Source of the DNA: Coprococcus aceti | GTDB lineage: Bacteria; Bacillota; Clostridia; Lachnospirales; Lachnospiraceae | Length of the DNA stretch: 64,000 nt | Reading direction: 5' to 3' | Assembly (NCBI RefSeq): GCF_025567285.1 | Contig: NZ_JAOQJT010000007.1 | Location: 1-64,000, forward strand | In this document: in pieces, positions 33,931 through 43,379 of the stretch | How positions within the stretch are numbered: position 1 is the stretch's first letter | Layout of the letters: the number at the start of each line of letters is the position of its first letter | Program-made: the position numbers and the translations under genes | The notes under the pieces: model-generated | What the model was told of the DNA's origin: nothing | The model's database searches: none | What the model saw: the letters and a program-made list of their open reading frames with translations, nothing else

Positions 33931-35292
33931 ATGGAGATCAATACAGCGATAGTAGCAGGAACAGGAAAGAGTGGAATCAGTGCAACCAAGCTTCTGGTAA
34001 ATCATGGAGTAAAGGTTTATCTGTTCGATGAGAACAAGGACAGAGATATAGAGGCGATAAAGGAGAAGACAGGCGATTCAGAGCTTGTTCAGATAGAACT
34101 CGGTGAGCTTGGAGAGGATGCCCTCTCATCATCACAGCTCATGGTCATCAGTCCGGGAATCCCTGTTGATGCGCCATTTACAGATGTGGTGAGAAATGCG
34201 GGAATACCTATCTGGAGTGAGATAGAGCTGGCATACCATTATGGTAAGGGTAAGATAGCAGCCATAACAGGAACAAACGGCAAGACTACAACTACAGCCC
34301 TTGTGGGAGAGATAGTCAAGGCACACAATGCCAAGACCATCGTTGTGGGAAATATTGGAATACCTTACACAGAGCTGTGCGACACAACAGACGATGATTC
34401 AGATACAGTTGCAGAGATAAGCAGTTTCCAGCTTGAGACGGTTATAGATTTTCATCCGAATGTCAGTGCAATACTCAACCTGACTCCGGATCATCTGAAC
34501 AGGCACTATACATTTGAGAATTATGGAAATGTAAAGTTTTCAATAACAAAGAATCAGACCATGGATGATGTGACAGTCCTCAACTATGATGATGAGCATA
34601 CACGCGCCATGGGAGAGAAGGCAAAGGATCATTGCCATGTAGTATATTTCAGCAGACTGGAGAAGCCGGCCGGTGGAGTATATGTAGAGGATGGGGATAT
34701 CATCCTCGAGGATGGCGATAAGAAGATCAATGTACTTGCCATTAAGGATCTTAAGCTCATGGGAGCTCACAATGTTGAGAATGTTCTGGCAGCAGTTGGA
34801 ATATCATATTATATGGGAGTCCCTGTTGATGTTATCAGAGATGTTGCAACATCATTCAAGGCTGTTGCTCATAGAATAGAATATGTTGACACCATCGATG
34901 GTGTCGCATACTACAATGATTCAAAGGGAACAAACCCTGATGCAGCCATAAAGGGAATACAGGCCATGGTGGCTCCTACATTCCTCATAGGTGGAGGCTA
35001 TGACAAGGGTTCTGAGTACGACGAGTGGATAGAGGCGTTTGACGGCAAGGTAAAGTGGCTCGTTCTCATAGGCCAGACTGCGCAGAAGATAGCTGACTGT
35101 GCCAAGAGACATGGATTTAACTCAATTATATTTGAGGAGAATCTTCAGGATGCGGTAGCATATTGCCATGAGAATGCGGTTGACGGAGATGCGGTGCTTC
35201 TCTCACCTGCATGTGCAAGCTGGGGACAGTTTGACAACTACGAGCAGAGAGGCGATATGTTCAAGGAGTATGTAAGAAGCTATAAGGAGTGA
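33931..35292 (+). CDS. murD: UDP-MurNAc-L-alanine:D-glutamate ligase
   Basis: A 453-residue Mur ligase of normal length. The ATP-binding loop GTNGKTTTT lies near 112-120, with LTPDHLNRH near 187, NDSKGTNPDA near 330 and the end motif LLSPACASWGQFD. It adds D-glutamate to UDP-MurNAc-Ala in the cytoplasm. Its start is coupled to the leader ORF. Confidence 0.95.
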   Translation: MEINTAIVAGTGKSGISATKLLVNHGVKVYLFDENKDRDIEAIKEKTGDSELVQIELGELGEDALSSSQLMVISPGIPVDAPFTDVVRNAGIPIWSEIELAYHYGKGKIAAITGTNGKTTTTALVGEIVKAHNAKTIVVGNIGIPYTELCDTTDDDSDTVAEISSFQLETVIDFHPNVSAILNLTPDHLNRHYTFENYGNVKFSITKNQTMDDVTVLNYDDEHTRAMGEKAKDHCHVVYFSRLEKPAGGVYVEDGDIILEDGDKKINVLAIKDLKLMGAHNVENVLAAVGISYYMGVPVDVIRDVATSFKAVAHRIEYVDTIDGVAYYNDSKGTNPDAAIKGIQAMVAPTFLIGGGYDKGSEYDEWIEAFDGKVKWLVLIGQTAQKIADCAKRHGFNSIIFEENLQDAVAYCHENAVDGDAVLLSPACASWGQFDNYEQRGDMFKEYVRSYKE

Positions 35293-35297
35293 TCTGA

Positions 35298-36443
35298 TTG
35301 CATGGAGGTCCTGAGGTTTCAGAAGATAGAGTGAGAGATGCACGAAGACGGTGTCCGGGAGGATATGTGGATGTGACCATGCTCCTGGCGCTGGGGATGA
35401 TTCTGATATTTGGGCTTGCCATGATATACAGTACGAGCAGTTACAGGGCGTACGACCTGTACGGAGATCAGATGTACTTTTTTAAAAGACAGGCACTTTA
35501 TATGTTGCTGGCGGTCTTCGCCATGTACATAGTGTCAAGATATGACTACAGGCGGCTGCTCAGGCTGTCTGCGGTCATTTTGCTGTCATCACTTGTTCTT
35601 CAGGTGGTGGTGCTGATAATAGGAACGGCCAGCCATGGGTCAGCAAGATGGATATATATTGGACCTATAGGATTTCAGCCATCAGAATATGCCAAGACGG
35701 CGATCATAATCTACACCTCGGCGAGGGCTGCCGTGGAGAGCAAAAATCTGTGCAGACCGGGCTGCCTTATAAAGGTAATGATCCTGCCCGTGATCACCAT
35801 AGTCCTGATCGGTGTGGAGAATCTCAGCACGGCTATAATCTGTTTTGCAATCCTTTTTGTAATATTGTTTGTGGGAAGCCCCAGGGTCAGACATTTTGTT
35901 CTGATCGGTATATTTGGTGTTGTCGGGAGTGTGCTTTTCATAATGTTCGCAGGCTACAGGGCGAACAGAGTCAAGATATGGCTTGATCCTGAAAATTACG
36001 CAGATGGCTATCAGACGGTTCAGTCGTTATATGCCGTTGGTTCCGGTGGACTGTTTGGAGTGGGCTTTGGGAGAAGTGTCCAAAAGATGGGGTTTATTCC
36101 GGAGTCACATAATGATATGATATTCTCAGTCGTGTGTGAGGAGCTCGGAATTGTCGGAGCGGCATTTATACTTATCATTTTTCTTATATTACTTAGGCGG
36201 ATGGCTGTGACGGCCATGAATGCCAGAGACAGATTTGGAAGCATGCTCACAGCGGGAGTGATGGCACATGTGGCGGTCCAACTGCTGATAAATGTGAGTG
36301 TTGTCACGAATACCATTCCGCCGACAGGTGTGCCGATGCCATTTGTCAGTTATGGCGGAAGTTCGATAATTTTCATTCTGATGGAGATGGGGATAGTGAT
36401 GTCCGTATCCAGAGGAATTTCGTATGACGAAACAGACATATGA
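35298..36443 (+). CDS. ftsW: SEDS glycosyltransferase (FtsW/SpoVE)
   Basis: A 381-residue membrane protein with about ten helices. It carries SEDS hallmarks: IGPIGFQPSEYAK, IPESHNDMIFSV and the terminal TGVPMPFVSYGGSS. It polymerises lipid II at the septum with a class B PBP. It starts at TTG with AAGGAG eight bases before; no other in-frame start fits. Only one SEDS gene is in the cluster, so it may serve both division and spore cortex. Confidence 0.93.
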   Translation: MHGGPEVSEDRVRDARRRCPGGYVDVTMLLALGMILIFGLAMIYSTSSYRAYDLYGDQMYFFKRQALYMLLAVFAMYIVSRYDYRRLLRLSAVILLSSLVLQVVVLIIGTASHGSARWIYIGPIGFQPSEYAKTAIIIYTSARAAVESKNLCRPGCLIKVMILPVITIVLIGVENLSTAIICFAILFVILFVGSPRVRHFVLIGIFGVVGSVLFIMFAGYRANRVKIWLDPENYADGYQTVQSLYAVGSGGLFGVGFGRSVQKMGFIPESHNDMIFSVVCEELGIVGAAFILIIFLILLRRMAVTAMNARDRFGSMLTAGVMAHVAVQLLINVSVVTNTIPPTGVPMPFVSYGGSSIIFILMEMGIVMSVSRGISYDETDI

Positions 36444-36467
36444 CAGATCCTTTAAAGGAAGATTTGA

Positions 36468-37874
36468 ATGGAAAACAACAATAGACGAAATGTTAATAAA
36501 AATAGAATGAGCAGAAATGTTGATGTTGCGCAGACCAGACGTGAAAGCGGCTATGTGGATGTCATGACCGGAAAACGCCTCGACGGAAGGGTCAAGGTTC
36601 CGGTTGATAAGAGAAGACAGCAGACAGACAGCCGCAATGGACAGCGGAGAGCAGACGGAGATATGCGCCGCAGGACGGATGAGCAGACACGAAGAAGGCC
36701 TGATGGGGAGCACCGCAGAACAGGCGAACAGGCGCGCAGAAGACCAGACGCAGAGCGTCGCAGATCTGACGAGCGGGTGCGCAGAAGACCAGACGGAGAG
36801 CGCCGCAGATCTGACGAACAGGTGCGCAGGAGACCAGATGGAGAGCACCGCAGATCTGATGAGCAGGTGCGCAGGAGACAGGATGGAGAGCGTCGCAGAT
36901 CTGATGAGCAGGTGCGCAGGAGACAGGATGGAGAGCGTCGCAGACCGGATGACCGGATGCGCAGAGAGGATGCAGAAAAACGCAGATCCGAGGAGAGACG
37001 CAGGCGTAAGCAAGATCAGGCGGTTGCTGCAAAAAAGAAGAACAAGAAAAAACGCAAAAAAGAGCGCAGAAAGCTTACCCCGGAGGAGATAGAGAGAAAG
37101 AAGAAGCTGCAGGCGGAGAAACTTGCCAGAAGAAAGGCGAGACGTGAGAAGGCGGCAAGGATATTCAAGATAGTTCTCAAGATACTTCTTATTCTGGTGG
37201 TGCTGTGTGCTATAGCGTTTGTATACATACGTACATGTTATAAATTGAAGTCCATAAAAGTGACCGGAACTGATCACTACACTGACCAACAGATGGTCGA
37301 TATCGTGACCGGCGGTAAGGATTATGGCAATACGCTGCTGTTTATACTTGAGAGCAGACTGAATCCTGCCCAGGATGTAACCTTTATAGATAAGATAGAC
37401 GTCACATATGTGAACAGGAATTCAGTAGAGATCACGGTGTACGAGAAGGCCATGGCGGGCTGCATAAAGTACAACGATCAGTATGCATATTTTGATGGCG
37501 ACGGTATCGTGCTCGAGATATCCGATGCAAAGCTTGATGATGTTCCTTGTATAGAGGGACTTACAAGTGACAGCGTGGAGCAGGGAAAGAAACTTGATGT
37601 CGGCGATTCGGGATTCTTCCAGGAGATACTGACTATGACACAGCTCATTTACAAGAGCGGAATACAGATAGACAAGATTACTTATGACACAGATCAGAAT
37701 CTCATACTTCACAAGGATGGAATAAAGATCAGGATCGGCGACGGTGAAAACCTGGAGACGAAATTCATGAATCTTGAGAGCATACTTGAGAGCGTGAAGG
37801 GTAAAAATGGAACTCTTGATATGTCGAATTACAGTGAATCGCAGAGGAACGTTATCTTTAAAGAAAATAAATAA
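36468..37874 (+). CDS. divIB: Cell-division protein DivIB/FtsQ with repeat-rich cytoplasmic domain
   Basis: A 468-residue bitopic protein. Residues 1-225 are cytoplasmic and extremely basic, one membrane helix lies at about 228-248, and the external POTRA (LKSIKVTGTDHYTDQQM) and beta domains follow. Within the cytoplasmic part six 15-residue repeats of the type RRRPDGERRRSDEQV cover residues 75-164. DivIB stabilises the FtsL/DivIC complex at the septum. The cytoplasmic part is far longer than in common relatives. Confidence 0.88.
   Translation: MENNNRRNVNKNRMSRNVDVAQTRRESGYVDVMTGKRLDGRVKVPVDKRRQQTDSRNGQRRADGDMRRRTDEQTRRRPDGEHRRTGEQARRRPDAERRRSDERVRRRPDGERRRSDEQVRRRPDGEHRRSDEQVRRRQDGERRRSDEQVRRRQDGERRRPDDRMRREDAEKRRSEERRRRKQDQAVAAKKKNKKKRKKERRKLTPEEIERKKKLQAEKLARRKARREKAARIFKIVLKILLILVVLCAIAFVYIRTCYKLKSIKVTGTDHYTDQQMVDIVTGGKDYGNTLLFILESRLNPAQDVTFIDKIDVTYVNRNSVEITVYEKAMAGCIKYNDQYAYFDGDGIVLEISDAKLDDVPCIEGLTSDSVEQGKKLDVGDSGFFQEILTMTQLIYKSGIQIDKITYDTDQNLILHKDGIKIRIGDGENLETKFMNLESILESVKGKNGTLDMSNYSESQRNVIFKENK
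36690..36959 (+). repeat. Six tandem 45-base repeats inside divIB
   Basis: In-frame repeats of 45 bases encode the RRRxDGERRRSDEQV units. Units 3 to 6 are the most alike at DNA level, so copy number probably varies between strains. Confidence 0.9.
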
Positions 37875-37882
37875 AAAATTTC

Positions 37883-37911
37883 TTGCGTAATGATATAAAA
37901 AATCGTATTAT
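37883..37911 (+). promoter_or_regulatory. ftsZ promoter
   Basis: A -35 TTGCGT (37883-37888) and -10 TATTAT (37906-37911), spacer 17 bases, lie in an AT-rich 125-base gap before ftsZ. Confidence 0.65.
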
Positions 37912-37999
37912 ATAGGTACTAATGCGATAAAACGGTCAGCTTTTGAGCAGATGACAATGATTGATGGATAAAGAATAAGTATATAAGGAGGATGCAACC

Positions 38000-39289
38000 G
38001 TGCTTGAGATAAAATCAAATGACGAGAGAACACCGGCAAGGATTCTTGTAATTGGTGTCGGCGGTGCAGGTAACAATGCTGTTAACAGAATGATCGATGA
38101 GAATGTTGAGGGAGTGGAACTTATCGCTATCAATACAGATAAGCAGGCTCTTTCACTCAGCAGAGCTACAACAAAGATCCAGATAGGTGAGAAACTTACC
38201 AAGGGTCTTGGTGCTGGTGCAAAGCCTGAGATCGGTGCCAGCGCTGTAGAGGAGAATAGAGAAGAGATCGTAGACATCATCAAGGACGCCAACATGGTAT
38301 TCGTAACATGTGGTATGGGTGGTGGAACAGGAACAGGCGCTGCCCCTGTCGTTGCAGAGATGGCACGTAACCTTGGTATCCTCACAGTCGGAGTTGTCAC
38401 AAAGCCATTTGGTTTTGAGGGTAAGCCTCGTATGAGAAACGCGATCGAAGGTATAGAGAGACTTAAGGAGAATGTGGATACACTTATTGTTATCCCTAAC
38501 GACAAGCTCCTTCAGATCTGTGATAAGAGAACAAGTATTCCTGATGCGCTGAAGAAGGCAGATCAGGTACTTCAGCAGGGTGTTCAGGGTGTTACAGACC
38601 TTATCAATAAGCCGGGTCTTATCAACCTTGACTTTGCAGATATACAGACAGTTATGAGAGATAAGGGTATCGCTCATATCGGTATAGGTTCAGCAAGCGG
38701 AGAGAACAAGGCTGTTGACGCCATCAAGGAGGCTATGGATTCACCACTTCTTGAGACAACCGTTTCAGGTGCAACAGATATCATCGTAAACTTCTCAGGT
38801 AACATTGGTATCGTTGAGGCTTATGATGCTGTTACATATCTTACAGAGCAGGCTGGAGATGGAGTCAACATCATCTTCGGTACAGTTGACAATGACAACA
38901 TGGGTGAGGATATAAGCATCACGATCATTGCTACAGGTCTTGAGAGATCAGGCGAGAGCGATGTCACCGCAAGATATGCAGGTACTGCATCTCCTATGGG
39001 AACAATGACCACACCTAAGCCAGCAGTTACAACAACACCTGCTGCAGAGCCAAAGACTGCTACATATGCAGGCCAGAGCCTTGGGACACACAGCACTCAG
39101 ACAAGCACAAGACCATCGTTCCTCGGCGGTCAGACAACTGAGACTGCTCCGGCAGCAAAGCCAGCATACACAGCACCTGTGACACCAGCACAGCAGACAC
39201 CTGTAACATCAACACCAGTTGAGCCGGCACATGTGTCAAGACCAAAGACAGAGAGTATCAAGATTCCTGATTTCCTCAAGAAGAGATAA
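38000..39289 (+). CDS. ftsZ: Cell-division tubulin FtsZ
   Basis: A 429-residue GTPase that forms the Z ring. The tubulin signature GGGTGTGAAP (about 111-120) and the T7 loop NLDFADIQT are intact. A Thr/Pro/Ala-rich linker (about 330-415) leads to the conserved tail IKIPDFLKKR that binds SepF and other anchors. It starts at GTG after AAGGAGG. ftsA is not in the cluster. Confidence 0.97.
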   Translation: MLEIKSNDERTPARILVIGVGGAGNNAVNRMIDENVEGVELIAINTDKQALSLSRATTKIQIGEKLTKGLGAGAKPEIGASAVEENREEIVDIIKDANMVFVTCGMGGGTGTGAAPVVAEMARNLGILTVGVVTKPFGFEGKPRMRNAIEGIERLKENVDTLIVIPNDKLLQICDKRTSIPDALKKADQVLQQGVQGVTDLINKPGLINLDFADIQTVMRDKGIAHIGIGSASGENKAVDAIKEAMDSPLLETTVSGATDIIVNFSGNIGIVEAYDAVTYLTEQAGDGVNIIFGTVDNDNMGEDISITIIATGLERSGESDVTARYAGTASPMGTMTTPKPAVTTTPAAEPKTATYAGQSLGTHSTQTSTRPSFLGGQTTETAPAAKPAYTAPVTPAQQTPVTSTPVEPAHVSRPKTESIKIPDFLKKR

Positions 39290-39322
39290 GGAAGAGATCG
39301 GAAGATTTTTATAGGTAAGTAT

Positions 39323-39356
39323 AAAACGGGTAATTTCGAGAGAAATTATCCGTTTT
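39323..39356 (+). terminator. Terminator after ftsZ
   Basis: AAAACGGGTAATTTC pairs with GAAATTATCCGTTTT around a short loop and runs into TTC. It closes the division cluster. Confidence 0.88.
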
Positions 39357-39377
39357 CTTCAATAAGGAGGCAGAAAT

Positions 39378-40898
39378 ATGTTTTATGTTGCAGACCGAAC
39401 AGAGATGCAGGAGATAGACAGGCTGACCATAGAGGAAAAGGGTGTGCCAGGGATCCTGCTTATGGAGAGAGCTGCGATCACCGTGCTGGAGGAGATAAAT
39501 TCCAGACTGAAGTCTATAAACGCGGACAGAAAATTAAAGTGCCTTGTGGTTGTTGAAGGCGGCAATAACGGCGGGGACGGACTGGCTCTTGCGAGACTCC
39601 TGTACCAGCAGGGAGATATTGTCCATGTCTGTTATATAAATGGAATATCGAGAGTAAGCGACAGCTTTTCATATCAGCTTGAAATAGCGAAAAAAATCGG
39701 CATACAGGTGACTGATCACATCATTGACAGTGATTACGATGTGGTTGTGGACGGAATATTTGGCGTCGGACTCAAGCGTGATGTGGCGGGAATATGGAGA
39801 GAGACCATAGAGACGATGAACGGACTTGGCGGCTTTAAGGTTGCCATAGATACCCCGTCAGGTGTGGATGCCAGCACGGGGCAGATCATGGGATGTGCAT
39901 TCAAGGCAGGTATGACGGTCACATTTGGACTGAATAAAAGAGGGCTGATATTTTATCCCGGCTGCGAGATAAGCGGAGAGGTCGTTGTGAGAGACATAGG
40001 ATTTGCACAGGCTGAAGTGGACAGAGTACACCCGGTGGCATATTCCTACAACAGAGACGATCTGTGCATGCTTCCGGGACGGAGTGATTCATCAAATAAG
40101 GGAACATATGGAAAGCTTGCGGTGATAGCTGGAAGTAGAGACATGTCTGGTGCCATGACATTTGCGGCGGAGGCTGCATACAGGATGGGAACAGGGCTTG
40201 TGAAGATATACACACATATCGACAACAAGGAGATAGCAGGAGTAAGAATTCCTGAGGCAGTGCTTATGTGCTATAGCAACAAAGATGAAGCGGAGCAGTG
40301 TGCAAGGGATGCCATGGAGTGGTCGGATGCCATACTGATCGGTCCTGGTATAGGAAAAGGCGATGCGGCAAGGAGCATGGTGGAATATATTATGTGCGAG
40401 GCCGTGCAGACCGTGATCGCGGATGCGGATGCCTTGAACATAATATCCGAAAAGCCCGATATTCTTGGAAGACACAGAGGACCGGTGATCGTAACACCAC
40501 ATATAGGAGAGATGTCAAGACTTACAGGCGTCGCCATACCGGATATAAAAAAGAATATATTAGAGGTGTGCAAAGACTTTTCGATGGAGTATAATGTTGT
40601 AAGTGCGCTGAAAGATGCCAGAACATGCGTAAGTGACGGCAGGGATGTGTATATAAACACATCCGGTAATAACGGTATGTCAACTGCGGGGGCAGGGGAT
40701 GTGCTTGCCGGGATAATAGCTGGGCTTGTCTGCACCGGACTTGGTGCGTATGAGGCTGCTAAGCTGGGAGTATATATACATGGGTTGGCAGGAGATATGG
40801 CGGCAGAGCACAGAGGAAGAAATGCAATGATAGCCAGGGATATAGTGAGCGCTATATCGGAGGTTATAAAAGGAGCAGAACATGATGGACAACAGTAA
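39378..40898 (+). CDS. nnr: Bifunctional NAD(P)HX epimerase/dehydratase
   Basis: A 506-residue fusion that repairs hydrated NADH and NADPH. Residues about 1-215 are the YjeF epimerase (EGGNNGGDGLALARLL), and about 230-500 the ADP-dependent ribokinase-like dehydratase (IGPGIGKGD, HIGEMSRL, STAGAGDVLAG). Starts at ATG after AAGGAGG. Its end overlaps the alr start by 17 bases. Confidence 0.95.
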   Translation: MFYVADRTEMQEIDRLTIEEKGVPGILLMERAAITVLEEINSRLKSINADRKLKCLVVVEGGNNGGDGLALARLLYQQGDIVHVCYINGISRVSDSFSYQLEIAKKIGIQVTDHIIDSDYDVVVDGIFGVGLKRDVAGIWRETIETMNGLGGFKVAIDTPSGVDASTGQIMGCAFKAGMTVTFGLNKRGLIFYPGCEISGEVVVRDIGFAQAEVDRVHPVAYSYNRDDLCMLPGRSDSSNKGTYGKLAVIAGSRDMSGAMTFAAEAAYRMGTGLVKIYTHIDNKEIAGVRIPEAVLMCYSNKDEAEQCARDAMEWSDAILIGPGIGKGDAARSMVEYIMCEAVQTVIADADALNIISEKPDILGRHRGPVIVTPHIGEMSRLTGVAIPDIKKNILEVCKDFSMEYNVVSALKDARTCVSDGRDVYINTSGNNGMSTAGAGDVLAGIIAGLVCTGLGAYEAAKLGVYIHGLAGDMAAEHRGRNAMIARDIVSAISEVIKGAEHDGQQ

Positions 40899-42054
40899 CT
40901 TTAACAGAGTGCAGGCTGTGATAAATCTTGACAATATAAGGGATAATATCACGGCTATGAAGAGGCTTATAGACGGTGATAAGAAGATGCTGGCGGTCAT
41001 AAAGGCAGACGCCTATGGACACGGCGCTGTCGAGGTGGCAGAGGCACTTGATGATCTGGTGGATTTCTTTGCAGTGGCATTCATCGATGAGGCTTTGGAG
41101 CTCAGAAGAGCAAATATAGATAAGCCCATATTGATACTGGGCTACACAGATCCCTCGGATTACGAACTGATTCTCAGATATGATGTTAGACCTGCCATGT
41201 ATGAGGTGGACGATGCACAGAAGCTCTCGGATCTGGCGGTGAGCATGAATACAAAGGCAAAGATCCATATCAAGGTCGATACAGGCATGGGAAGAATCGG
41301 ATTCACATGTGATGAAGATGGCGTGAAGAACATAGAAAAGATCAGTCAGATGCCGGGCATAGAGATAGAGGGGATATTTACCCATTACGCAAAGGCTGAT
41401 GAACTCGACAAGACCGCTGCAAATGGTCAGCTTGAGAAGTTCAGGTGGATAAACAGCCAGCTTGAGGCACTTGGAATACACATACCTGTAAGGCATATAT
41501 CTAACAGTGCGGGTATCATGGAGATGGACAATTCGGATTTTGATATGGTCAGATCGGGAATAGTCACATACGGACTTTATCCATCAGATGAGGTAGATAA
41601 GAATATAGCGGCTTTGAAACCTGCTATGAGACTTATGTCCAAGGTTATATTTGTGAAGGACGTAAAAGCCGGAACAGGTATAGGATATGGATGGTCCTAT
41701 ATAGCGGATCATGATATAAAGGTTGCGACGGTGTCGGCAGGATATGCCGATGGATACCCAAGAGCACAGTCCAATATAGGCAGAGTTATCATCCATGGAG
41801 AGTATGCTCCGATCATCGGAAGGGTGTGCATGGATCAGTTCATGGTTGACGTGAGCCACATTGATGGTGTAAAAGTAAGAGATGACGTAACTCTCATCGG
41901 ACAGGATGGAGACAGAGAGGTAACTGTCGAGGAGGTGGCAGCGCCTGCCAACAGCTTTAATTACGAGCTGGTATGTAACATATCAAGACGAGTTCCGAGA
42001 ACATACATAAGGGACGGCAGAGAGCTTGGACAGGTAAACTATCTTCTGGATTAA
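40882..42054 (+). CDS. alr: Alanine racemase
   Basis: A 390-residue PLP enzyme that makes D-alanine for peptidoglycan. The PLP Lys is in VIKADAYGHG (about 39), the catalytic Tyr of the C-terminal barrel contact is in GYGWSY, and RVCMDQFMVD is present. Translationally coupled to the preceding gene. Possible starts at 40882 and 40885 differ by one residue. Confidence 0.96.
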   Translation: MMDNSNFNRVQAVINLDNIRDNITAMKRLIDGDKKMLAVIKADAYGHGAVEVAEALDDLVDFFAVAFIDEALELRRANIDKPILILGYTDPSDYELILRYDVRPAMYEVDDAQKLSDLAVSMNTKAKIHIKVDTGMGRIGFTCDEDGVKNIEKISQMPGIEIEGIFTHYAKADELDKTAANGQLEKFRWINSQLEALGIHIPVRHISNSAGIMEMDNSDFDMVRSGIVTYGLYPSDEVDKNIAALKPAMRLMSKVIFVKDVKAGTGIGYGWSYIADHDIKVATVSAGYADGYPRAQSNIGRVIIHGEYAPIIGRVCMDQFMVDVSHIDGVKVRDDVTLIGQDGDREVTVEEVAAPANSFNYELVCNISRRVPRTYIRDGRELGQVNYLLD

Positions 42055-42157
42055 CGAATAACCGGTACTGTCATGGGCAATACTTTTTTTAGAGTGGAAT
42101 ACATACTATATAAGTATATAGCCACATTCAATGAAAGTATTTGTGGGGTGAACAGAA

Positions 42158-42502
42158 TTGGTGATCAGACGTGGGGATATTTATTACGCGGATCTAAGAC
42201 CGGTGGTTGGATCGGAGCAGGGAGGCATACGACCTGTTATAGTAGTTCAGAATGAGGCTGGGAACAGACACAGTTCCACGGTCATAATAGCTGCGATAAC
42301 CAGCAAGATGAAGAGGCCAAAACTTCCAACACATATCATGCTTGATTCTTCAAGCTGTGATATAGCGAAGGATTCCGTCATATTGTTGGAACAGCTCAGG
42401 ACTATAGACAAACAGCGCCTGAAAGAAAAGGTGTGTCACGTTGACGCTGATGTGCTGAGGCGCGTTGATGAAGCTCTGAAGATAAGTCTTGAACTGGCAT
42501 AA
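42158..42502 (+). CDS. mazF: mRNA interferase MazF/EndoA type
   Basis: A 114-residue toxin very similar in pattern to Bacillus NdoA: RRGDIYYADLRPVVGSEQGG, then RPVIVVQNEAGN, TSKMKRPKLPTH and LLEQLRTIDKQRL. The catalytic Arg and Thr positions are kept. The TTG start at 42158 aligns with NdoA, and GTG 42161 is an alternative. In Bacillus the antitoxin gene lies between alr and this gene; here only 103 bases separate them and no antitoxin is visible. Confidence 0.92.
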   Translation: MVIRRGDIYYADLRPVVGSEQGGIRPVIVVQNEAGNRHSSTVIIAAITSKMKRPKLPTHIMLDSSSCDIAKDSVILLEQLRTIDKQRLKEKVCHVDADVLRRVDEALKISLELA

Positions 42503-42532
42503 AATAATATATGAGGTGATACAGACTATTAT

Positions 42533-43333
42533 ATGAAGATTTTTAACAAAAAATCAGAAGAGGAAAAGGTAGAAGAAGAGATCATATCCATGGTGAACGA
42601 GGGAAATGAGCAGGGACTTATAGAGGACTCTGAGGCCCAGTTTATTACAAACATATTTGAGTTCACTGACAAGGAGAGCAGAGATGTGATGACGGCCAGA
42701 TTGAACGTCATGGCTATAGACAAGAACTCTGATCTGGACGAAGTCATGGAGATAATGATAGAGAATAACTATTCAAGATATCCGGTGTATGACGGTGATC
42801 TTGACAACATAGTTGGAATAATCTATTTCAAGGATTTTGTGAAGGAATATCTGCGCGATAAGACGAAATCACTGGCTGAGATCATGGTTGAGGCTACATT
42901 TGTACATCCTACGTACAACATAGCAAAATTGTTCCGCAGGATGCAGACAGCAAAGATACATATGGTCATAGTTGTGGATGAGTATGGTCAGACAGAGGGA
43001 ATCGTGACCATGGAGGATATTCTGGAAGAGATAGTCGGCAACATACTTGACGAGTACGATGACGCCAGCGAGGATATCAAGAAGCGTGGCGATATGTACA
43101 TAGTCAGTGGTAAGGCTGAACTGGATGAGCTGAGTGACGTTCTGGGGATAGAATTCCCGGACGAGGACTTCCAGACGCTGAACGGATTTCTGCTGTATGA
43201 GCTGGGGAGACTTCCATATGCGGATGAGGAGATAGAGATAGTGTATCAGAACTACAGATTCACTTCCCTGTCGGTGAATAACAACATGATCGATGAGGTA
43301 AAGATCACAAAGGTTGAAAAAACACCGCAATAG
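42533..43333 (+). CDS. CBS-pair/CorC_HlyC-domain protein
   Basis: A 266-residue soluble protein. A short acidic lead is followed by two CBS repeats (about 50-180, VMTARLNVMAI and YPVYDGDLDNIVGII) and a transporter-associated domain (about 190-260, GDMYIVSGKAELDEL). The DUF21 membrane part of full HlyC/CorB proteins is lacking, as in CorC. It likely senses adenine nucleotides and modulates an ion transporter. Confidence 0.88.
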   Translation: MKIFNKKSEEEKVEEEIISMVNEGNEQGLIEDSEAQFITNIFEFTDKESRDVMTARLNVMAIDKNSDLDEVMEIMIENNYSRYPVYDGDLDNIVGIIYFKDFVKEYLRDKTKSLAEIMVEATFVHPTYNIAKLFRRMQTAKIHMVIVVDEYGQTEGIVTMEDILEEIVGNILDEYDDASEDIKKRGDMYIVSGKAELDELSDVLGIEFPDEDFQTLNGFLLYELGRLPYADEEIEIVYQNYRFTSLSVNNNMIDEVKITKVEKTPQ

Positions 43334-43379
43334 TGTTAATATACGTAACTAGTAATCAAGAGAAAGAGGAGAATTAACG

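Noticed and set aside
36690..36959. Regular 45-base repeats resembling a CRISPR array
   Set aside because: The units are contiguous, in frame with divIB and have no unique spacers.
42073..42255. Possible antitoxin ORF before mazF
   Set aside because: It has no ribosome binding site, overlaps the toxin gene in another frame and shows no ribbon-helix-helix or AbrB pattern.
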